From the NCBI GenBank assembly GCA_963715675.1, contig OY970265.1, positions 496,001 to 560,000 on the forward strand: DNA of 64,000 nucleotides, written 5' to 3'. The notes below the pieces were generated by a model. That model was not told where the DNA came from. It saw nothing but the letters and a program-made list of their open reading frames with translations, and did not search any database. The translations under genes and the position numbers were made by a program. Of the stretch, positions 7,962 to 16,045 are shown piece by piece. Position 1 is the first letter of the stretch. Every line of letters begins with the position of its first letter. The DNA comes from DASVWZ01 sp963715675 (GTDB lineage Bacteria > Acidobacteriota > Terriglobia > Terriglobales > Acidobacteriaceae).

Positions 7962-8089
7962 CCAGCCCGCAGGAACGCTACGAATCATATGTTCGTTTTT
8001 GCAAATCGGTTGGTGTCGAACCGTTGAATTTTGAACAGTGGCAAATGACGCCAACCACATCGCTGATGACAAAACGGAGGGGAAAGTGA
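7958..8089 (+). CDS. 43-residue phage-type protein
   Basis: GTG start in a GTGA overlap with the previous gene, preceded by GGGAGG. The product (SPQERYESYVRFCKSVGVEP, then LNFEQW) has a conserved-looking aromatic pattern but no family I can name. Its stop overlaps the next GTG, continuing the coupled chain. Confidence 0.5.
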   Translation: MTSPQERYESYVRFCKSVGVEPLNFEQWQMTPTTSLMTKRRGK

Positions 8090-8325
8090 AAGCACGATCA
8101 GATCTGGTGTTCAATCATCACGGCTGCCTGATAAAAATCGTCGACGACGGGAAGCACTGGGACGCGGAATTACTGCAGGGCAAGAAACTGCTGGGTTACG
8201 TGTTCAAGATTCGGACCGATGGAGAGGCCGCATTCAACGCATTCCTTGATGAGTGCGGTGCCGCCATAGATAAGGCGCTGGAACCGCCGGTCGTCAAACC
8301 AACATCGGCGGGGAGGATTGTATGA
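8086..8325 (+). CDS. hypothetical small protein
   Basis: A 79-residue protein (VKARSDLVFNHHGCLIKIVD...). The start is the GTG at 8086 in a GTGA overlap, with GGAGGGG six bases upstream; an ATG at 8038 in the same frame overlaps the previous gene heavily and lacks a signal. A beta-rich N-terminal half is followed by a helix (FNAFLDECGAAIDKALE). No family is recognised. Confidence 0.6.
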   Translation: MKARSDLVFNHHGCLIKIVDDGKHWDAELLQGKKLLGYVFKIRTDGEAAFNAFLDECGAAIDKALEPPVVKPTSAGRIV

Positions 8326-8579
8326 AATGGCTGAAACAACTTTTGCGGCCTGAAGGATTCTTCCTCAGCCGTGGTCTGACCACGGGACGAACTCGACTGA
8401 GTTTCCGCTGCGCCCGCTGCTCCATCGTGGTCTGGGAAGCGGGGCGTGGCGTCGCACACTGTGCGGGATTTTCGAAGCCTCCGGTGACGACTTTATTCAT
8501 GCGGAAACAGAAGCGCCCGCCGGAGAGAACGATCAGCATCGCGCCTGTGGGCCTCTGGTCCGTCGACGCGAACGAATAA
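8322..8579 (+). CDS. hypothetical small protein with paired cysteines
   Basis: An 85-residue basic protein starting in an ATGA overlap, with GGGGAGG upstream. It contains C-A-R-C at about residues 30-33 and another Cys-containing turn (AHCAGF), which could form a small zinc site. No family is recognised. Confidence 0.5.
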   Translation: MKWLKQLLRPEGFFLSRGLTTGRTRLSFRCARCSIVVWEAGRGVAHCAGFSKPPVTTLFMRKQKRPPERTISIAPVGLWSVDANE

Positions 8580-8616
8580 GTACCCAAGACACATTCCCGA
8601 CAAGGAGGGAGTTCAA

Positions 8617-9042
8617 GTGAAACGCATTCAACTGAAAAACAATAATCAGGTTCTCGAAGTTTCCGACGAGAGCGCCCGCATAGCGGTTGCAACTGGGACT
8701 GCGAAATACTGGTCCGCACCGCTGCCGCCGGTCACCGTCACGTGGTCCGTGGTCACCACGCAAAACGGAGAGGTCTGTATTCAGGGTCGTTGCAACAGGG
8801 AAAACTGTTCCACGATGCGGTTTACTGGCCGTCCGGAGGACGCATCGACCGTGTGCTTAATTCACCAGCATGCCGATGGCGGATCGCCTGCGTTGGTACC
8901 TGCCGAGGTGATCAAGAATTACGCCGCCGCGAAGAAAGGCGAATGGCTACAGTTGGGTTCGGACACGATGGACTTCTTTCACAACTTGAACAAGACCTAC
9001 GCGTCTGAAAAGAACCGGTTCGACTTCCCGATGAAGCCGTAG
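8617..9042 (+). CDS. hypothetical protein
   Basis: A 141-residue protein with AAGGAGGG upstream of its ATG. The first 35 residues (MKRIQLKNNNQVLEVSDESARIAVATGTAKYW) resemble a small beta/helix unit. A second part holds Cys residues (GEVCIQGRCNRENCSTM; STVCLIHQH) with His nearby, possibly a metal site. No family is recognised. It lies 38 bases before the protease gene on the same strand. Confidence 0.6.
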   Translation: MKRIQLKNNNQVLEVSDESARIAVATGTAKYWSAPLPPVTVTWSVVTTQNGEVCIQGRCNRENCSTMRFTGRPEDASTVCLIHQHADGGSPALVPAEVIKNYAAAKKGEWLQLGSDTMDFFHNLNKTYASEKNRFDFPMKP

Positions 9043-9079
9043 TAGAGCAACAAGGGGCGCGGGCAATAAGGAGCTTTTT

Positions 9080-9994
9080 ATGAAAAACGCCGTTGAAATT
9101 CGGACACTGAACGTGGAGGTCCGTGCAGACGCCGATGACAAGATGCAGATCGTCGGCACAGCCATCGGTTACAACCTGTTGTCGCAGGATTTGGGCGGCT
9201 TCCGTGAGCGAGTCGCGCCTGGCGCAGTCACGCGGGCGTTGGCGGAGAAACAGGACGTTCGTGCGTTATTCAACCACGACCCAAATCGGATCATGGGGCG
9301 AATGAGCAACGGGACTCTGGCGCTGATCGACTCGCGGACGGGCCTGAATTTCAGGGTTCAACTCAGTTCTGACATCAGTTGGCACCGTGACCTCTGGGCG
9401 TCGGTGAAACGAGGGGATATCGACGAATGTAGTTTTGGTTTTACCGTCAAGAAACCCGGCGGCGAAGATTGGGAGGCGTCCAGCGATGAACGAGGAAATC
9501 CCATAGCCCTTCGCACGTTGAAGGATATCGACCTGCAGGATATTTCTGTGGTCACATACCCGGCTTACAAAAATGCAACGAACGCGGCAGCGCGAGCCAT
9601 GCGGAGTCGCGGAGTATCCTACCGCTCATTCGACGCGTCGGTGATCGGTAAGGAAGCCGCCCTGCGGCATCGATGCGTCATAGCGACCATCGCTCGCGAG
9701 GGTCGGAAGATTCTTCTGGAAAGGCAATCAGCCGCTGAATTCAGAATTCAGACGAAGTTGGCTCTCGCAAAGGCATCGCACGACATGGGGATCGATATAT
9801 GGATTCCAGAGGGCTACGACACTCGCACCGGACTACCGACAGGGCTGCGTCCGATGACCGTTGCGGAATTCGATGTTGAAGTGCGCCGTCGGGCTGAGCG
9901 GATTACGGACGAGTTGACACCGCGTGACTTTATGGGTCGTAAGTACGGCGACGCCGACTTCGGCATGGGCAGCGATCCCGAGATTGGTTTTTAA
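9080..9994 (+). CDS. HK97-type prohead protease with C-terminal extension
   Basis: A 304-residue protein whose first 175 residues match the U35 prohead protease family: IVGTAIGYN (24-32), FRERVAPGAV (41-50), H66 in ALFNHDPNRIMGR, GLNFRVQL (88-95), S118 in IDECSFGFTV, and LKDIDLQDISVVTYPAY (147-163). H66 and S118 are the expected catalytic pair. In a phage this enzyme matures the procapsid. Residues 180-304 are an extra basic, helical region not typical of the family. No capsid or portal gene is adjacent, so the substrate would have to come from a helper phage or the role has changed. GGAGC precedes the ATG. Confidence 0.8.
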   Translation: MKNAVEIRTLNVEVRADADDKMQIVGTAIGYNLLSQDLGGFRERVAPGAVTRALAEKQDVRALFNHDPNRIMGRMSNGTLALIDSRTGLNFRVQLSSDISWHRDLWASVKRGDIDECSFGFTVKKPGGEDWEASSDERGNPIALRTLKDIDLQDISVVTYPAYKNATNAAARAMRSRGVSYRSFDASVIGKEAALRHRCVIATIAREGRKILLERQSAAEFRIQTKLALAKASHDMGIDIWIPEGYDTRTGLPTGLRPMTVAEFDVEVRRRAERITDELTPRDFMGRKYGDADFGMGSDPEIGF

Positions 9995-10097
9995 GTTTCG
10001 ATCCCCCGCAGGATCGGAGTGCGATGCGGGTCGGGGAAGGATGGGCCAACCAGCCCTGCCGATAGAAACCGACCTGCATTTTGAAGAAGGAGAATTT

Positions 10098-10313
10098 ATG
10101 GCAGGCACCACAATTCACGTAGATGAGTTTCCGAATCCGTGGGCCACGTCGCCCAACCAGCGGTGGAAACAGAACACCGACATACGTAATCGGAAGCCGC
10201 TGTCGAACGCTTGTTTGAATGCACTGGGCGCTGCTGCCCGCGAAAAAGGTCGACCCCTGACCGACGCGGAATCAGCGGCAATCCAGAAGGAGTTCGAACG
10301 TGGCAATCAGTAG
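10098..10313 (+). CDS. hypothetical small protein
   Basis: A 71-residue protein (MAGTTIHVDEFPNPWATSPNQRWKQ...). The ATG at 10098 has AAGGAGAA upstream; longer in-frame starts overlap the protease gene. The last part (GRPLTDAESAAIQKEFER) is helical. It overlaps the next start. No family is recognised. Confidence 0.55.
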   Translation: MAGTTIHVDEFPNPWATSPNQRWKQNTDIRNRKPLSNACLNALGAAAREKGRPLTDAESAAIQKEFERGNQ

Positions 10314-10509
10314 GAAATCCGCCCGCGCACCACGCGAGGCCGCGAAGATCACGGACGAGCTTATTGCGAAGATCGATTCCAAAGACCCGGTCTATGTTCT
10401 CGCGCAACTGGTCACGTCGTTGACCGGCGTGATCGCGGAGCAGAACGAACGGCTGACCGCGATAGAACAGGTTCTCGAAGAAGAATTCCACTGGACGGCG
10501 AAGAGATGA
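10300..10509 (+). CDS. hypothetical small helical protein
   Basis: A 69-residue protein with a GTG start, overlapping the previous gene by 14 bases and the next by an ATGA. Residues 15-60 (ITDELIAKIDSKDPVYVLAQ...EQNERLTAIEQVLEEE) form a heptad-like helix, possibly an oligomeriser. No family is recognised. Confidence 0.5.
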   Translation: MAISRKSARAPREAAKITDELIAKIDSKDPVYVLAQLVTSLTGVIAEQNERLTAIEQVLEEEFHWTAKR

Positions 10510-10745
10510 ACCGAGTTTTCAACGTGCGGGAGCCCGGACTGGCCACTGGCCATTCTCACGGCGACGTGATCATCACGCGGTCCGGGACGTTCGTGAATGT
10601 TAACGGGCAGTTAGAGCCGATGGAGCAGTTCCTCAAGCGCCGCTTGCCTCCACGGGAACCACCTCTACCCGAGCCGTTAAAGCCGTTTCATAAACAGATG
10701 TACGACGGAGTTGCTGCTGCCCGGCGGAAAAGAGAAGGAATGTAG
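10506..10745 (+). CDS. hypothetical small protein
   Basis: A 79-residue protein coupled by ATGA to the gene before it. It has a beta-rich N-terminus (GDVIITRSGTFVNVNGQLEPM) and a proline-rich middle (LPPREPPLPEPLKP). It directly precedes the collagen-like gene by three bases and may be a partner. No family is recognised. Confidence 0.5.
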   Translation: MNRVFNVREPGLATGHSHGDVIITRSGTFVNVNGQLEPMEQFLKRRLPPREPPLPEPLKPFHKQMYDGVAAARRKREGM

Positions 10746-10748
10746 TTT

Positions 10749-11333
10749 ATGGCAATCCACTCGATGAAAAACCAATCGCAGTTGCCGAGCAAGGCAAATC
10801 CGGGGGACGTCTTTTATGTGATGAGCAACCCGCATGCGCCTTTCACTTACTTTTCGGTTGCGGACGGAAGCCTGATATGCCTCAACGATCTCTTCAGCGG
10901 AGCCGCTGCGCCGGTCCGTGTGGTCGGCCCAGCTGGCGAGCCGGGACGCGACGGGCAGTCAGTTACTGGACCCGCAGGCCGTGATGGCAAAGACGGGCGC
11001 GACGGAACCGACGGGCAAACGATTCGTGGGCCACAAGGCGAGCCGGGACCTCGTGGGGAGCGTGGGATCGAGGGCCACGCTGGCAGGGACGGCAGAGATG
11101 CTGTTGACGGCAAGGACGGCGCAGTCGGACCCGCCGGGCCGCAGGGACCACGCGGTGACCTGACAATAATCGGGGACGATGAACTTTACGCTGCGGTGAA
11201 GCAGCTACGGCAGGAGAAGGCGAGAGCCAAGGCCGCGCTGTACGAGGAGATTCTCAAAGCGAACAGTTTGATGCCACGAACACGGCTATTGCTGATGTCC
11301 GCTCTAAATGAGTTGAAGAAAGCAATCGGGTAG
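10749..11333 (+). CDS. collagen-like (Gly-X-Y) protein, fibre-like
   Basis: A 194-residue protein with three parts: a non-collagenous head (1-58), about 26 Gly-X-Y triplets (about 59-135; GPAGEPGRDG, GRDGKDGRDGTDG, GPQGPRGD) with one irregular stretch, and a helical tail (about 140-194; DDELYAAVKQLRQEKARAKAAL). Bacterial and phage collagen-like stretches trimerise and are common in tail fibres and surface filaments. Here it closes the main operon just before a strong terminator. It could be a virion fibre or a structural decoration; there is no signal peptide. Confidence 0.75.
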   Translation: MAIHSMKNQSQLPSKANPGDVFYVMSNPHAPFTYFSVADGSLICLNDLFSGAAAPVRVVGPAGEPGRDGQSVTGPAGRDGKDGRDGTDGQTIRGPQGEPGPRGERGIEGHAGRDGRDAVDGKDGAVGPAGPQGPRGDLTIIGDDELYAAVKQLRQEKARAKAALYEEILKANSLMPRTRLLLMSALNELKKAIG

Positions 11334-11350
11334 CCATCCTTCTATCCGAC

Positions 11351-11393
11351 GAATCCCGCCGGACCCCCTTTCCCCGGCGGGATTCACTTTTTT
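11351..11393 (+). terminator. intrinsic terminator of the element's main operon
   Basis: AATCCCGCCGG pairs with CCGGCGGGATT around a 10-base loop and is followed by CAC and six T residues. It lies 18 bases after the collagen-like gene and should end the plus-strand operon. Confidence 0.9.
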
Positions 11394-11429
11394 CACCCGA
11401 GACACCGTTCCGACATTCCGGGGATTCCT

Positions 11430-12143
11430 ATGGCCGCAACCGCGATGAAATTCACTTTGTGTCCGCCAGCATCCGCTGCATATACCCTGCCCGATGAACC
11501 AGCTTTTGGCCACGACCGTGATCGGTATCCGGTCAGCGCGGAATTCAACGGCCATGAGTTCCAGAGCACCGGTATCGATTTCTCTGATTACTCTCGCATG
11601 GAAATTCATACACGCAAGCAGGCGTGTGGTCGACGTTTTCAAACCCCTCGCTGGGCAATCGATTGGAGACTTCTGCGTGAGCTTTTGGTGTTTTATTTTG
11701 AGCGACGGGCTTTTGGTTCGGGGCAGCGCCGAATGAAGCATTCAAAAGCGGGTTCCCTGCATGCCCGGCTGGTGCGTGCGTGCAAAGTAATCGCGGCCCG
11801 GAAGCCCAGACTAATTGCCATCATGGATGGGCTGTGCGCCGAGTTCGTGGATTGCCGTGCCAAGAACCCTACGCGTGCCCGCACGCTGCAGTGTGAGATC
11901 TGGGGCCTTGATACGCAACTCAGGATGGCCGACGGTCTCAACGGTCCGGCGATAGTCGCCCAGATCGTTCATTTGTACTACGGGGCTGCACTGGATTCGG
12001 TGGGCGTGAGTCAGGAATTAAATGTAACCCCGCAGCATGTTCGTCAGGTCCTAAAGCATCTTCACGACTACTGGTTCGAGATGACCGGGGAGCGACCACA
12101 CCGGAGTGCCCAAACCCAAGTGGTCGTGAGACTCACCAGGTAA
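11430..12143 (+). CDS. HTH protein, sigma-region-4-like
   Basis: A 237-residue basic protein placed after the operon terminator. The C-terminal third (AIVAQIVHLYYGAALDSVGV; SQELNVTPQHVRQVLKHLHD at about 195-215) has the helix-turn-helix pattern of sigma-70 region 4 and related phage late regulators. Residues 60-120 are rich in Arg and aromatic residues. It may activate transcription in the element; target sites are not visible. The ATG at 11430 has GGGG upstream; an internal ATG at 11445 is possible. Confidence 0.55.
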   Translation: MAATAMKFTLCPPASAAYTLPDEPAFGHDRDRYPVSAEFNGHEFQSTGIDFSDYSRMEIHTRKQACGRRFQTPRWAIDWRLLRELLVFYFERRAFGSGQRRMKHSKAGSLHARLVRACKVIAARKPRLIAIMDGLCAEFVDCRAKNPTRARTLQCEIWGLDTQLRMADGLNGPAIVAQIVHLYYGAALDSVGVSQELNVTPQHVRQVLKHLHDYWFEMTGERPHRSAQTQVVVRLTR

Positions 12144-12190
12144 TACCTAAAGGAAATGTTCTAGGGCGACCGGCGCAAGAATGTCGATTC

Positions 12191-13402
12191 CTACGGCGTG
12201 AGTTCGAAGGCTACGCCGCCACCGGAGGTGCCGCCCAGGATCGTGGTTCCGTACAGATTTCCCTTGCTGTCGAGGATGAGACTGGCTCCCGGCTGCTCGC
12301 CGTCGGAGCCGGTGAAGGAATGGAGGACGATATATTTCCACTTGCCGTTGCCATTGGGGGCGACCTTGAAGACCACGCCGCAGCCACAGTTTCCGCTGCC
12401 CCCGGCCTCGGTTATGCCATAGAGATTGCCGAGCTTGTCCATCACTACACTGGCCACGGGGTTGTTCCCTCCGGAACCGGCGTGGAATCGATGCAGAATG
12501 GTCTCCTTCCATGTGCCTCGCTTGTCCGGCGTCAGCCTGTACACCGTGCCCGCGTCATTACCAGGAGTGGTGCCATAGAGGTTGCCGACGGCATCCCTGA
12601 ATAGTGCCCCAGCGGGGAATGCGCCGTCGCCGGGTGCTCCGAAGTCATGGAGGATGGTCTCTTGCCAGGTGCCATCGAGCTTGGGATGCAGCCTGTAGGT
12701 CGTGCCGCACCCGTCGCCGCAGTTCTTGCTGTTTCCCCCGTGCTGTGTATCCCCATAAAGGTTGCCGACGGGGTCGCGAATCACCCCGGCGTAAGCGTCG
12801 CAGCCGTCATTGCCAATGCAGAAGACGTGGAGCACTCCGTAGCTCCAGCCGTCGGAGCCCGGCGACAGCTCGTAGGCGTCTCCAGCTGTCCCGTACAAGT
12901 TGCCTGCCCTGTCCATGATCGGTGCAGAGGAGGGACAGCAGCCCCCGGCCTGGAAGCTGTGGATCACGGCCTCAGTCCAGAGCCCCCCCTGTGCGGTGAG
13001 CTCATATACTGTGCCCAGGTCATTGGCGCCGCCTACTTGGGTGGTGCCATACAGGTTGCCCGATGGGTCGAGGGTTACGCCCCCGAAGGCGGCGGCCCCG
13101 TCGGTGCAATCGGACCCTCCTTGAGAGCAGAAATTGTACAGCACAACTTCCTTCCATTCGCCGTCCGGCTGTGGCGATAGCTCGAACACCGTGCCGTCGT
13201 AGTGTGTCCCACCGCCGCTGGTCGTTCCATAAAGGTTGCCAGCGACGTCAAACACCATACTGCTCCATAGCCCGGCGCCGTCGTCGCCGGAGCCGAAATT
13301 ATGGAGGATTTTGTAATGGGGAGCGCACCACGCGCTGCGCGCTAGGGCGAGCACAAGGGCCACAGCCAGCGGGGCGAGGCAGATCCTGAGGTTCGTACGC
13401 AT
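12191..13402 (-). CDS. secreted GloVer-repeat protein
   Basis: A 403-residue exported protein. The start is ATG at 13402 (MRTNLRICLAPLAVALVLAL...) with AAGGAG upstream; residues 1-26 form a signal peptide ending ARSAWCA. The mature part consists of about seven repeats of about 50 residues with signatures such as D-x-x-GNLYGTT-x-x-GG and GTVYELT/GVVFKVAP, followed by W(K)E-x-x-LH-x-F, the choice-of-anchor GloVer repeat common in Acidobacteriota. It is on the strand opposite to the element's phage-type genes and has host-like character, so it is likely cargo. Function unknown, probably a cell-surface beta structure. Confidence 0.85.
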   Translation of the reverse strand: MRTNLRICLAPLAVALVLALARSAWCAPHYKILHNFGSGDDGAGLWSSMVFDVAGNLYGTTSGGGTHYDGTVFELSPQPDGEWKEVVLYNFCSQGGSDCTDGAAAFGGVTLDPSGNLYGTTQVGGANDLGTVYELTAQGGLWTEAVIHSFQAGGCCPSSAPIMDRAGNLYGTAGDAYELSPGSDGWSYGVLHVFCIGNDGCDAYAGVIRDPVGNLYGDTQHGGNSKNCGDGCGTTYRLHPKLDGTWQETILHDFGAPGDGAFPAGALFRDAVGNLYGTTPGNDAGTVYRLTPDKRGTWKETILHRFHAGSGGNNPVASVVMDKLGNLYGITEAGGSGNCGCGVVFKVAPNGNGKWKYIVLHSFTGSDGEQPGASLILDSKGNLYGTTILGGTSGGGVAFELTP

Positions 13403-13539
13403 TGGAAACTCCTTTCGGCGGGGCCTTGGCACACGTCGTCGTCCGGATTAGGATATCACGCTCCCCGGCGGGAGGGCACCGGGCGCCACTCTTCGCAAGT
13501 TGGCGCCCGCTGCGGGTGGGAGATACGCTATTGCGGTTG

Positions 13540-13710
13540 TTATTCGTCGGCATCGTTGTCCGGGTTGCTCGGAACATTCCCGTCGTTGATCCCCCAGTTC
13601 TCGAAGGTTGCCGGGGGATACGGAGCGCTGATTTGGGTGAACGTTGACGGGGTGTTGGTGAAGTTGAAGAAGTCGGCGAGGGGGTATTTATTGGTGCACG
13701 TTGGGCAGGC
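13540..13710 (-). pseudogene. C-terminal remnant of phospholipase-C-like phosphoesterase
   Basis: About 50 residues (NKYPLADFFNFTNTPSTF, then ISAPYPPATF, ending DNDADE) align with the last 50 residues of the phosphoesterases at 22817-25555 and 29914-31461 (DDLSDCFNFGQRPLTF, IHAPY, DADDE). The upstream part of the frame does not match the family, so this is a decayed fragment. Confidence 0.5.
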
Positions 13711-13927
13711 GATGTGCCCGCCGGGTACGACCACCAGAAGGTCGTGAATGAGATTATGGAGGAACAGACGTGGTTTGTTAAACAGCCCGAGCATGCGAAA
13801 CATATGTTCATGAAGTACCTCGCTGTCCACCGATGACTGCCTCGACTTCTCACGTTCCGCTGCGACACCACGGTAACTAGCGTGCCCGGCCCCGCCAGCG
13901 TACCTTCGAAGGCAAAAGGAGAAACCG

Positions 13928-14548
13928 ATGTCTAAAACCAAGGACGCCAAAGTAGGAGACGTAATTTGGAGTTTCAAATCGAAAACTGACGACGAGTTTG
14001 ATGGAGAAGTATGGAAGATCTCTCGTGAAGAATCGCGGGAAAGTTGGGACTGCGCAGATTATCCGTGGGAGGATTTTGCTGAAGGCGCTAAAGACTTCTA
14101 CCAGACCCTCAATTCCGGGCAACACACGTCGCCAGTCTCGGCCATCGACTTTGAGATGGAGTACCTTCTTGATCAGTTAGACGAAGGAAGAGAACGGGAC
14201 GCTATCCACAAAGAATGCTTAAAGCGCAAGCGCTCCGCGATAAAGGGGGACGAAGCCGAGCTGGCCATTATCAACAAAGAACTGGCCACGCTCGAAAAGA
14301 CGGAAGCCGCAGAGCGGGAGGACGAAAAGAGAATGCGGAAGGCCTCTCGCGATGACTTTCGCATAATCAAATGCACGAAGGGCGGGTTTTACGTTCAAGA
14401 TGTGCGCGACGAGCACATCTACACGGAGCCAGACAAACCACACCCAACGCGGGCCGTTGCCGAAAAGTGGATCAAGGACTTCATTGCTGGACGCGTCGAA
14501 GATCCAATCGTGGCGTCCATGAAGGCCGCTAAGGCCGGGGGACGGTAG
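13928..14548 (+). CDS. hypothetical charged protein near right end
   Basis: A 206-residue cytoplasmic protein with AAAAGGAG upstream of its ATG. It has an acidic, tryptophan-containing N-terminal half, a coiled-coil centre (about 95-140; ELAIINKELATLEKTEAAER) and a C-terminal beta-rich unit (DDFRIIKCTKGGFYVQDVRD, then HIYTEPDKPHPTR). It is the last gene before the right-end repeats. No family is recognised; a role in helper-phage interference or host defence is possible but unproven. Confidence 0.65.
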   Translation: MSKTKDAKVGDVIWSFKSKTDDEFDGEVWKISREESRESWDCADYPWEDFAEGAKDFYQTLNSGQHTSPVSAIDFEMEYLLDQLDEGRERDAIHKECLKRKRSAIKGDEAELAIINKELATLEKTEAAEREDEKRMRKASRDDFRIIKCTKGGFYVQDVRDEHIYTEPDKPHPTRAVAEKWIKDFIAGRVEDPIVASMKAAKAGGR

Positions 14549-14554
14549 CGCGAC

Positions 14555-14573
14555 TAGCCCAACTAGCCCAACT
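14555..14573 (+). repeat. candidate integrase arm sites, right end
   Basis: Two perfect tandem copies of TAGCCCAAC, with the same orientation and nearly the same sequence as the doublet at 161-180. They lie 95 bp inside the right att core. Confidence 0.45.
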
Positions 14574-14595
14574 GAGGGCGGGACTTGGGATGTAC

Positions 14596-14692
<97 letters not shown>

Positions 14693-14717
14693 TCTTCAGT
14701 AGCGGATCTGGCTCTTC

Positions 14718-15797
14718 CTAATCGGTTGGAGGAATCCTCAGCTCGTTTCTCTCGTGTCCAACTGATGGCCGCAATGTCCCCTCGAGGATCAGCTTCTCTT
14801 TCGGATGCACGTAATAAGGCACACCCGGCGAATGACCGGGATCGCGGCCCTGCTTCAAGCGGGGTGTAATGGTGTACTTCCATTTGCCCTTGCCTTGGGG
14901 AGCCAGCTTATGCACCACTTCGCGGCCGCGGTTCGTACCTCCGTCGCCGATAGTTGTGCCAACGAGATTGCCCGCCTTGTCCATCATCACGCCGGCTTCG
15001 GCGCCCTCCTCGCGCGAACCCAACGGGAAGCTATGCAGTGCCACTTCTTTTGAGTCGATGCTCAGAAGCGATACCAATTCCTCCAAACTCCAGATGTGAT
15101 CTGCCAACCCTGCTTCCATCGCAGGCGTGACGCGCAGTGTCTGATTCACCCGGCAGAAGTGGTAATAGGCGCGGTAGATCGCAGAAGCATAGCAGCGATT
15201 CTCAAATCTCTTTGAAAAAGCAGCAGAATGTATCCCCCTCGTATAGAACAGGGTCAGCCCCGCAGGCGTCTTGCGTGGGGGGAGGGTAGGAATTGGATAC
15301 GTTGAATTTTGCAGTCGTTCGGCCCAGGAATGTATGCGTTCCTTGGGAAATTGCGAATAAGCCCGGGCGACGTGTTCATAGAAAGAAAATACCTTGATTC
15401 CCACCAGCCCCGATCCAAAGACAAACGGCGGGTCGTCTCGCAGAGGAAGTGAGAAGGACACCACGTCGATGATAGCGCTATGCGCCAGCCGGTTGCGATA
15501 GGATCGTTCCAGCAGCTTGATCTGCTGAAGATTCAACCCCAACGCGAAGCACTCATGGTTTAGAACCAGAAATGGTTCGCTGCCCGTGATTCTTTGTGAG
15601 TGTCCGTCAATGGGGACGCTTTCGCCGTCCAGACAAATACCAAGAGCGTTCACAACGTACAATAGAAGAAGCGTAGCTGGATACCCAAGACAACCGCCAT
15701 CTGGCTTTCTGAAACTCAGGCAGTTTGCCGATGCCGCAAGATACTCATCAACGGCCTCTCTAGCCAACTGCCCCAGGTCCTTATGAATTGCCATCAA
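14718..15797 (-). pseudogene. chimeric ORF: hypothetical N-terminus + transposase tail + GloVer repeat
   Basis: A 359-residue open frame with three unrelated parts. Residues 1 to about 185 are a hypothetical protein (MMAIHKDLGQLAREAVDEYL...; RNRLAHSAIID). Residues about 192-246 (FSKRFENRCYASAIYRAYYH; RVNQTLRVTPAMEAG; HIWSLEELVSLL) match the C-terminal end of a DDE transposase family in which HQTLRVTPAMEAG-x-x-DH-x-W is the ending. Residues about 253-312 (AGVMMDKAGNLVGTT; VVHKLAPQGKGKWKYT) are a single GloVer repeat. The rest has no match. This is best read as remnants joined by deletions that happen to stay open. Confidence 0.65.
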
Positions 15798-16045
15798 GCT
15801 CCCCCTTAGATGAAAGAGCCCGCCTGGGTTTTGTAATAAGCCGCAATCTCTTTATTTGGGGTCCAAACGGCACTTTCCGCCGCTCTTTCCGCCCCACTCC
15901 CAGATGGCCAGATTCCATCTATCAATCATCTTTCTCCGGGCCGACAATAATACACCTATCGCACCATTCACCGATAGTGTGCAAAACTTTTCACACGGAC
16001 CGCTCCAACGGTCCCCGGTTCGAGCTCACATCGCCAGTTGCTTAG

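Noticed and set aside
15788..16045. Small plus-strand frames between the chimeric ORF and the XRE gene
   Set aside because: No ribosome site or family; the sequence reads as non-coding.
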